Notes under the pieces: model-generated
What the model was told of the DNA's origin: nothing
Seen by the model: the letters and a program-made list of their open reading frames with translations, nothing else
Database searches by the model: none
Shown here: one piece after another, positions 55,773 to 64,000 of the stretch
How positions within the stretch are numbered: position 1 is the stretch's first letter
Layout of the letters: every line of letters starts with the position of its first letter
Made by a program: the position numbers and the translations under genes
Assembly: GCA_023935145.1 (NCBI GenBank)
Contig: CM043697.1
Coordinates: 43,606,501-43,670,500 of the forward strand
Source: Bretschneidera sinensis
Lineage: Eukaryota > Streptophyta > Magnoliopsida > Brassicales > Akaniaceae
Length of the DNA stretch: 64,000 bases
Reading direction: 5' to 3'

Positions 55773-57240
55773 CACATGGACGTGCTAGAGCTAGAGTTAG
55801 AGTTGTTTGATTTGAGAGGACGTGGTAGGCCCCCAATATTTGACAAGTCGATGTTGAGTCTAAATCTGTGGTTCCTAGAAGGGAATGTGTTGACAGTCTA
55901 TTTGATATTAGTAAAGGTGTGAGAGAATCTGAAGTTGAAAAAGATGAGCTAAGTAAGCTCTTACACATGCTCTTGAGAAAATGAATGTAACATATGATAG
56001 AGTTGATAGCTTATAGCATAGACTTGATGAACAGGCTAGAGCAGTGCTTGAGGTTGTTGTAAATCTAGTAATGATAAATGTTAAAAAGAGAAAAAGTTAG
56101 TTTATGCACCAGATACAGAGAGATTGTTTTGTAAGATATATTAAGTCGAATGCCTTGCTGTTTAAAGGATCTATGAATCCTTCTAAGCCTGAGTTTTGAG
56201 AGAAACATGTAGTGAGATTATTTGGTAGTTTTACTAGTAACTGACAGGCAGAGGGTGGTCTTTGCTTCGTTTGAGTTAGAAAGATAAGTTTTGGAATGAT
56301 GGGAGGATACTCTTCCCAAAGTAAGTGCATATGTTGATAGTCCCTTAACCTGGAATAGGTTTAAGGAGGATTTTCCTCGATAAATACTTTCCTTATACCT
56401 TTAGAGCCCAACAAGATAGAGATTTTATTTATTTGAGACAAATGGGTTGACTATGGCTCAGTATAATAGCAGATTTATGGCTTTGTCAAGGTTTGTACCG
56501 AAAATGGTAGACCTAGAGGAGAAGAAGTGTAAGAGGTTCATAGATGAACTATGTTTTAAGATCTGATTCAAAACTATCGTATATGAGGTGTATGAATTAT
56601 GCCAGATTGGTAGATATAACACTCCAGATTGAGAAGGATGTGATGAAAATTAAAGGTAGGAGGAATTGGCAGAAGAGGTCTAGATTTGAGGAACCCAAAG
56701 GTGGTACTGGTTTGAGTGTGCAGGGTGGGAAACCACCCAAATGAGGCATTCCTTTTCATAGGGAACTAAAGTACAAGAGTCAGAGGCAAGCAGGATCTGT
56801 TACTTCTATAACTCACAATACTATCGGTGGGACCCTTAGATTTGGGAGACAGGTTATAAGAACTGGGAGTCATGGCAGAGGAAGTAAGTATACCACCAAG
56901 GGGAAGTGGTAATCTGATGTATGATTGAGAGACTGAAGTTTGTTATAGATATATTCAGATAAGATATTTATCCCAGAATTGTCAAAATTTGAAGTGCTTT
57001 ATGTGAGGATAAGGTGGACATATCAATGTTAGGTGATCATGGTGCAACCTATTCTTTTGCATCTAGTATTCATATGAAGTGTATTGAAGTATGTATTAGT
57101 TCTTTGATGCAAAATATTTTTGTTGAAAGTTCCCACTAGAGATAGAGTGATAATCATAAATGTTTACAAGTGTGGTGTGATTCGTATCAGTGATAGAGAA
57201 TCTGAAGTTTATTTATTATCTTTGAATATAATATAATTTT
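55773..57240 (+). pseudogene. Tekay-2 gag and protease
   Basis: Gag opens at an ATG at 55777 with an R-G-R-G-R-P-P motif following. The core K-G-S-M-N-P-S-K-P-E-F is near 56165-56195, then frameshifted K/R-rich pieces (for example 56544-56744). The protease site D-H-G-A-T-Y-S-F-A-S is near 57036-57065. Colinear with 18449-19930 of Tekay-1; many stops in all frames. Confidence 0.8.
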
Positions 57241-57639
57241 GAGAATGAATTGATTGTCGACGTATTACCCTTGGGTTGGTTGTTCCAAAAAGAAGGTAGT
57301 GTTCAAGATATGGACATGAGGAGTATAACTTTCAAATAGAACATAAAATACTCTCGAACTATCCTATTTTACTCTGACTACTAGGAGATGGTTGAAGAAG
57401 GGTTGTGAGGAGTATTTGGCATACATAATGGATTCTAAAAAGAAAAATAGTAGTTAGAATAAATCTTAGTGGTGAAAGATTATTTTAATGTAATTTTGAT
57501 GAGTTGTCTAGGTTGCCTCTAAGTAGGAAGATTAAATTCTCTATTGATGTGATACCAAGATCATCACATATATTTAATAGCACCCTACAGAATGATGTCA
57601 GCTAAATTGAGAGAGTTGAACGTACCATTTTAAGAATTT

Positions 57640-59990
57640 TTGGATAAACAAATTTTTCGAACCTAATGTATTTGGGGAGCCCCTGCGTTGCTCGTGAAGA
57701 ATGGAGATGGAACGATAAGAGTGTGTATAGACTACAGATAGTTGAATAAGAACAAATACTTGTTTCCTATGATAAATAAATTGTTTGAGCAGTGCAAGGA
57801 GTGAGAGTGTTTTCTAAGATAAACCTGGGATCAGGTTATCACCAAATTGAGGATAGAGAAGGGAGACGTGCCTAAGACGGCTTTTAGGACATGTTATGGT
57901 CATAAGTTTCTTGTGATGTCATTTAGATTGATTAATGTTCTAGAAATATTCATGGACTTGACGAATAGAGTGTGTAAACTATATCTTAATAAGTTTATGG
58001 TTGTATTTGACTTTCTGATATAATTTAAGAAGGAAGAACAACATGTGAAACATTATACAGTGTGTTGGAGATTCTAAGGAAAGAGAAATTATATGCAAAG
58101 TTCTCTAAGTGTGAGTGTTGACTAAATGAAATAACTTTCTTGGAACATGTAATATCAGGAAATGACATAAAAGTTAATCCATAAAAAGTATAGGTAATGT
58201 TAAGTTGGGAGAGACCAACTAATGTGACTGAGATTAGAATCTTCTTAACTGGTTATTATAGAAGATTCTTTCAAAAAAAATTATATTATTATAATATTGT
58301 TGAATAAACTGACCAGGAAATAGGTGAGATTTGTATGGTGAGGGAAGTATGAGAAAATTTTTCCAATTACTAAAGGAGAAATTGACTACAGCTCCAATAT
58401 TGGTGATTCCTCCTGGTGATGAAGGATTTGTGGTATATAGTGATACGTCACATCAATGATTGGGATATGTATAACATAGGAAAGTTGTGGCCCATACTTC
58501 TAAGCAATTGAAGGTTCCTGATAGAAATTACCCTACTTATGACTTAGAGTTGGCTGCTATAGTGTTTACTTTAAAGATTAGAGACATCATATGTATGGAG
58601 CCACTTGTGAGATATTCATGGGTTATAAAAGTTTGATATACTTACCTACCCAGAGAGTGTTCAATTTGAGACAAAGATAGTAGATGGAGTTATTTAGTAA
58701 CGATGATTGTACATTTCACTATCATCTAGAAAATACGAAGGTAATAGCTGATGCATTGAGTAGAGAGTCTACAAGAAGTTTAACTGTTATTGGGAGTCCT
58801 TATGTGAAATTGACGATAGATTTAAGAGAGATAAGAATGAAGTTGAATATCAGTGATAGAGAATCATGGTTAATAAATATGGTTGTACAGTCATCCATAG
58901 TGAAATGTTTTAGAGATGCAAGGTAGAGATAAAGAGATAGAAAAAGATTAAGCATTGAGTGCTTACTAGAAAGCAATATAAATTCAAAATTTGAAGTGAG
59001 AGTATTTTGGTATTGGAACATAGGAGTTGTGTTCCCAATGTTGCGGAGTTGAGAAAGAAGATATTGAGAAAGGTACATGATGATGTAGATTCGATGCAAC
59101 TAAGTAACAATAAGATGTACAGAGGCTTGAGACAGAATTTCTGGTGGTCAGGATTGAAGAATGATGTAGCTGAAATTGTGAGGTTGTATAGAGCACCATT
59201 AAGTGTAGTGTCAAATAGAGATGCTAGATTTACATCTTGGTTTTGGAGAGGCTTTTAGAAAGCCACGGGTACACAGTTGCAATTTAACATAATTTTCCAT
59301 GCTCAAACGGAAAGGATTATTAGAATACTAGAAGATATGTTAAGAGCAAATGTGATGAGTTTCTCAGTAAGTTGGGATGTTTACATGCCATCGATTGAAA
59401 TCACTTATAATAATAGGTATCAAACTAGTATTGGGATGGCACCGATTGAGACATTGTATGGTATGAGGTGTAGAAATCCTATATGTTGGGAAGAAATGGG
59501 AGAGAAGAATATATCTGGTCCATCATTTATTGAGTTAACAACTGAAAAGATCAAATTGGTTAGAAAGAACCGTAAAGTAGCACATAGTAAACCGAATAGC
59601 TATGTTGATAATAAAAGAAGATCTCTTGAATTTCAAGTAGGTGATTGGGTGTAATTAAAAATATCTCCATGAAAAGGTATGTTGAGGATCAAAAAGAAAA
59701 AAAAGTTGAATCTGAGGTAAGTGGGACCCTATGAGGTTGTTGAGAAAGTTGGCTAGTTGTGAGTAGCCTAAAAAATTGCCTCCAGAGGTGAAGCAGTGAC
59801 ATAATGTATTTCATGTTTCACTTTGGTGAGAGTGCTTACTTGATAAATCTCATAATATTTCGAGCTAGGCTATAGAAATTCAGAAAGATTAGGCTTATAT
59901 GCAAGTACCAGTGAGAATTTTAAACAAAAAGAACAAGTCTTGTGTAATAAAATAATTTCATTAGTTTAAATTATGTGGCGGAATAAGGAT
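57640..59990 (+). pseudogene. Tekay-2 reverse transcriptase, RNase H and integrase
   Basis: RT start [13 protein letters not shown] near 57808-57845. The catalytic box near 57995-58025 reads V-V-F-D-F-L-I-stop, lacking two codons of F-I-D-D-I-L-I. RNase H near 58425-58500 reads V-V-Y-S-D-T-S-H-Q-stop-L-G-Y-V-stop-H-R-K; its C-terminal half is at 58684-58926. Integrase ORF 59007-59258 passes from D-V-A-E to I-V-R-L-Y without the intervening segment; ORF 59277-59654 holds the rest of the core and the C-terminal domain up to Q-V-G-D-W-V. These lesions are the same as in Tekay-1. Confidence 0.87.
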
Positions 59991-60090
59991 GTTGAAGAGA
60001 TTACATGAAAGCGTGAGACAATTATGAAGAAATATTATTCACATTTGTTTCTGGAGTAAAGTAAAAAAATTTCAGGAACAAAATTTTTAT

Positions 60091-60104
60091 AAGGTGGGGA
60101 GATT
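60091..60104 (+). other. Polypurine tract of Tekay-2
   Basis: AAGGTGGGGAGATT directly before the 3' LTR; the Tekay-1 and Tekay-3 equivalents are AAGGTGGGTAGATT and AAGGTGGGTAGAAT. Confidence 0.75.
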
Positions 60105-62231
60105 TGTAATACCCATATTCGTAAAGTAAGGGTAAAGAAGTAATTTAATAAATATGACATGAAATTAAAATAATATATTTATGCGAAGGATTTAGTATTG
60201 AATAAAATAATTCTTTTGAAAAAAAAACTTGACACGTGGAGACATTGTTACAAAGAAAATGAAAATGAAAAAAAAAATCGTGACCAATAAATGGAAAAAG
60301 AAAAAGAAAAAGAAAAAAAATTCAAAAAAAAACGTGGCAGCAGGTGTTGCCACCAGCTGCCAAGTGCAATTGAAAGAAATGGATGGCCTTGCATGTGTTA
60401 CAGCAAGGCCTTAATGTGGAGTGTTTTTTGCAGGCAATTTTTTTGTGAGCTGCCGAGTTTTTGTACAGCTTTTATATATATATATATATATTCACTATAC
60501 GTAAACATAAGTTACGTTTACCAAATTCGTTTAGCTTTCTATTAATTATGTATTTTCATTAAACACTTGGGGACTGAAAGAAATGTCAAAAGAGAAAAAT
60601 TTTGAAGGGGTTTACTGCGGAATTTCATAGAGAATCACAAGAAGCTATCAGAAAAACAGAAGGTAATAACATAATGTTTATTTTTAAATTTTTTTAAATA
60701 CATGAAATTTCCCATATTTGAAAGTAGGAATTTTCAAAGGGTGTGGTTTATGAAGAATTGAAGAAATAGTTAGAAATTTAATATAAATATTATATCAGGT
60801 GTTGACGGTCAACAACTGGGACAAATTTCGGAGAGGAACGGGAAAGGCAAGGAGGTGATCCACGGGTAACTCTAAGTGCTACGTGGTGAGATGGATTTAC
60901 TTCAAGTAATCTAAATAAAAAAACAAATATCTAGTAATAATATTAAAATAAATTATTAGTGTATGCTTTGGTGGTAGATGAAAAATTGATTTATAGGTAT
61001 GATAGGAATTTTGGACATGTAGAAAATTATTAGGTGAGAAATAATATTTTTGGAATAATAAGTTGATTTAATAATAAAAGCGATGAGTGAAATTCTTGAT
61101 GAGTTATGGTTGATGTTTTGATACAAATTATGAGGAGATGAAATTTAGTGAATCTTGACAAGTTTTGATGGATGATTTGATGTGATTTATGATGAGAGGA
61201 ATTTAGTGGAAATTTTTATATAATTTGAGAAAAATCGTGATAGCCAATCTAAATATTTGAATTCATGTTTTTTTTATGTTATTGTTCATATGCATATTTC
61301 ATATTATTGTTCATATGCATATGCATTCAATAAAAGAAAAGAACCAGGAAGAGGCCGGTCTAATTGAAAAACTATGACAGCCGGTATAGGCTGGAAATAA
61401 AAGGGAAACTGTGATAGCTGGTATATGCTGAAAATAAATACCGTGATAGCCGGGATAAGCTGGAAAGAAAAAAACCGAGAGGGGGCCGGTCTAAGATAAT
61501 AAAAACATGTCTACATGTGGGAAAACGTTCCCATAATAATAATTTATGCATTGTATCTGTTTTAATTATTGCTTGCATTATTGAAATGCTGATGTGTGGT
61601 GTGTTATTGTGAATTTATTTATAGATGGATGAGTCTCATAGAGAGACAGTTATGGTGATAAGAACCTTCTAAATGGTAGATTTTATGATGTGAACCTTAT
61701 CACAAGGTAATTTTGAGATAATTGATGGTCTTAAGGTGAATCATTAAATAAGAAGAAGATATTGATTGAGAATGGATCTTATGACATGTGTAGTGATAGT
61801 AGAATGCTAGTATCAAGTTGTATGAAATATAAATGATTAAATATTGAAAGACCATTAATACAAATGAATACTTCTAGTAAATTTAATTCACTGAGCTCGT
61901 GAAGCTCACCCCTCATTGTACAATGATTTCAAATAGCAAGCAAGGCAAATAGTTTGGTGAGTTGAGGTTCAGACAAAATCATTTTCTGTAAGCCACGTAC
62001 GTGTCAACATCCTCAAACTAATGAGAAAATAAAATAAAATAATTTATTTGTAAATATTTATGCATTTGACATTGTATATTATGTTTAAGTCAATATCATA
62101 TTGATGTATCTACCCTGTTGAGGGTTGAGGATTGATATAAAAGAATTCCAGTTAGTATTATGTGTCATGCTGGGATTTTCAAAATGTGATGACACTATCT
62201 CGAGGGTGGCCAACCCGGGATGGGTGTTACA
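60105..62231 (+). repeat. 3' LTR of Tekay-2
   Basis: 2127 bp, aligned throughout with the 5' LTR; several substitutions in the first 120 bp show that it is not recent. It contains (TA)n near 60475-60490. Plus ORFs at 60229-60545 and 62162-62416 are artefacts of A-rich stretches. Confidence 0.93.
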
Positions 62232-63748
62232 GGTTACTACTCCAATTCAGTAGTAGACACATTTTTTTAAATCCACTTGTTTCCTTCACCACATCCAGAG
62301 GCTCTTCTTCCACTTCTACAAAAAAAAAAAAAAAAAAAAAAAAAAGGCAAAGCTTGGTTTCCTCTCTACGCAAGCTATCTTTACTCACAAACTCTGCCGG
62401 ATATCAACCTTTGTAGCACATAACAAGCATCCACATCACATAACAAATCTAACAAGCACACTTCTTTCTTTCTCTTTCTTTTTATAAGTACACTTCCTTT
62501 CTTTCTAAACTAAAAATGCAGATAGGGAAAATTAATCTACACAAAAGACTCCTATTTTGAAAACCTATACTATACTTACCTCCTTTAATTGACCTTGACT
62601 TGACAAAATCTTATAAATGTTAATGTAAGAAAAAAAACAAACCAAACCATCTCTAATAAAAGGGTTTCCAAATTGCTAATGTGTCCACCTTTTTTTTTTC
62701 TTCTTTTTAACATCTAATGACAAGTTAGCTTCAAAAAGAAAAGTATAACCAAAAATGAAACTGCGAATAAAACAGAAATAACAGAAAAGGCGTAACATTT
62801 CAAAACATGGATTCTTATATGCAGTTTTCACTATCCTTGAAAATTTTCCCATTTGGATTTTTCAACAAACCCCACCCTCCCCCCCACCCCTGCAAAAATA
62901 AATAAATACAAAGATTTCAATCCCCAACTAACCTAATGGCATTATACTCCTTGGAAGTCCTCCATAACATTATTTACAATCTTAATGGGTTTTCTCAATT
63001 GTTTCTCAACTTCAACTCTGAAAACTTTAAATTTTTCCAAAGTAATGAAGGTAATAAAATAATCTTTCCACATAGGATAGGTGACATAGGTCCACTAATA
63101 TCAATGTGCACTATTTCTAGAAGATCAAAACTATGAGTTGAGCCATTTTCTTGGTTTTAGTTAACTTTCCCCTAATATTTTGAACACAAGTCTCCATATC
63201 CCTGGGTGAAATATCATTCCTAACAAATCTTTCAATTCTCTATCTAGAAATGTGACCTATATGCCTATGCCATAAAAAAGACTTAACATCCTCCTTCCAT
63301 CTCTTATCATTCGAACCAGTCAGTATCTCAATGGTTTCTTGATTATTGTTTACAAAAAAATAAGACTGATTCAAGATAAGAATGCAACACATTAGTATAA
63401 GGGCAATAACCAACATATTCCAAAATAAAGAATCTATACTCCCCTTTGGGCAGAGAATACAATATGCACTTAAAAACTCAATACATGAAGCATATGAAGA
63501 CAATGTCTCAGTTTTCGAAAGAATTGTCCCCTTTGGCGGACAAACCTTCTAAACTGATTGATTATCTTCCCAAAGTACGTCATGTATTTCCCCAAATTAC
63601 ATCACATAACTACGTGTATATAACTACATGATGCAATTGACATCATCCCATAGCATGTTTTAGTGAAATCCACAAGTATCAATGAGTATGCCACTTTGGC
63701 AGCAAACACTGACATCAACCCATGAAATTTTCCAAAACCGGGATAAAC
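62232..63748. repeat. Block B, right part of the second copy of the duplicated segment
   Basis: Resumes GGTTACTACTCCAATTCAGTAGT, colinear with 11068-12957. It lacks the MITE and the second 111-bp unit. A 24-26-base A run lies at about 62320-62345. Confidence 0.88.
62935..63440 (-). pseudogene. Ty1/copia integrase remnant in block B
   Basis: Minus translation shows K-R-W-K-E-D-V-K-S-F-L-W-H-R-H-I-G-H-I-S-R (63240-63310, GAG-pre-integrase), then integrase pieces with stops, ending near the E-V-E-K-Q region at about 63000. It corresponds to 11950-12440. An internal stretch of about 65 bp present in block A is deleted here, and about 25-30 bp present here are missing in block A. Confidence 0.7.
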
Positions 63749-64000
63749 TATAATGACCTATCCCGAGCAAGCCCTACTAGGGACGACATCCTTACTTTTC
63801 AAAACTGAGCACCTGGACAATTATAATATGAATAGAGTCTAACATAGACGTAGGATAATATATGTATATTATAGTAAGTACAAACTTTGATCCATAATAC
63901 AATCCTTTAACTTTACAAAAGGACGTCTCATGAGACGTAAGCTTTAAAATATACAACTTAGTACAAAATACTAGACTGCTATTACAAAAAGGACTGGACG
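63749..64000. repeat. Left end of an LTR-like element running off the window
   Basis: Homology to block A stops at ...GGGATAAAC and sequence starting TATAATGACCTATCCCGAGC begins. It resembles the T-G-TAACGACC(C)...TCCCGAGC start of gypsy LTRs with decayed first bases. A perfect 16-bp palindrome ACGTCTCATGAGACGT is at 63923-63938. The rest is outside the window. Confidence 0.55.

Larger units (their letters stand above)
53569..62231 (+). mobile_element. Tekay-2, full-length Tekay/Del-type Ty3/gypsy element
   Basis: 8663 bp, LTRs 53569-55670 and 60105-62231 (2102 and 2127 bp), TGTAATACCC...GTTACA ends, and an exact GGTTA target duplication confirmed by the empty site in block A. Domain order on plus is gag, protease, RT, RNase H, integrase. 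It is crowded with stops and shares RT, RNase H and integrase lesions with Tekay-1. Confidence 0.95.

Noticed and set aside
62162..62416. 84-codon plus ORF with a poly-lysine run
   Set aside because: Spans the Tekay-2 LTR end and an A-homopolymer in block B.
1..64000. A novel prokaryote-like defence or biosynthetic system
   Set aside because: No operon structure, no such protein families; everything recognisable is plant transposon or host DNA.

Overview
The window looks like nuclear DNA of a eudicot plant, probably woody with a repeat-rich genome. It is AT-rich and dominated by LTR retrotransposons of standard plant lineages (Ty1/copia, including a SIRE-like element; Ty3/gypsy of Tekay/Del, CRM and Athila/Tat type). 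It also holds a plant L1-type LINE, a CACTA transposon and a Mutator-like MITE. The only intact host gene I can support is a CC-type glutaredoxin at 44710-45018 (minus strand), a family restricted to land plants. All names come from reading motifs by eye; no database search was possible.

Layout. 1-2.93 kb: 5' half of a copia element (LTR, PBS, gag, protease), joined tail to tail to the 5' half of a SIRE-like copia on the minus strand (2.93-6.81 kb). 6.81-8.73 kb: integrase end of a CRM-like gypsy element with its LTR. 8.79-10.12 kb: 5'-truncated L1-type LINE (minus). 10.12-12.96 kb: block A, repeated in direct orientation at 52.88-63.75 kb. 13.49-28.54 kb: Tekay-type element (minus) with a gag-protease-only Athila/Tat element inside one LTR. 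28.84-44.13 kb: CACTA transposon holding a truncated Tekay element and a copia element, the copia in turn split by a second Athila/Tat element. 44.14-46.54 kb: host DNA with the glutaredoxin gene. 46.54-51.24 kb: small non-coding LTR element split by an internally deleted CRM-like element. 51.24-52.88 kb: host spacer. 52.88-63.75 kb: block B, split by a second full-length Tekay-type element (53.57-62.23 kb). 63.75 kb to the end: start of another LTR element.

Most of the nested insertions are delimited to the base by target-site duplications: ATATA, CTACC/CTACT, GCCAC, GGTTA and ACT, plus near matches for two others. Removing them leaves a small host backbone around the glutaredoxin gene.

The main observation is that nearly every sizeable LTR element here is a non-autonomous derivative that seems to have been mobilised in trans. 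The two full-length Tekay elements have different target-site duplications yet share the same lesions: a 2-codon deletion in the reverse transcriptase catalytic box, RNase H stops, and an in-frame 85-codon integrase deletion. The third, truncated Tekay copy keeps that integrase segment and serves as an internal reference. Both Athila/Tat elements and the CRM-like element keep gag and protease but lack polymerase and integrase. I found no prokaryotic-type system, CRISPR array, rRNA or confident tRNA gene.
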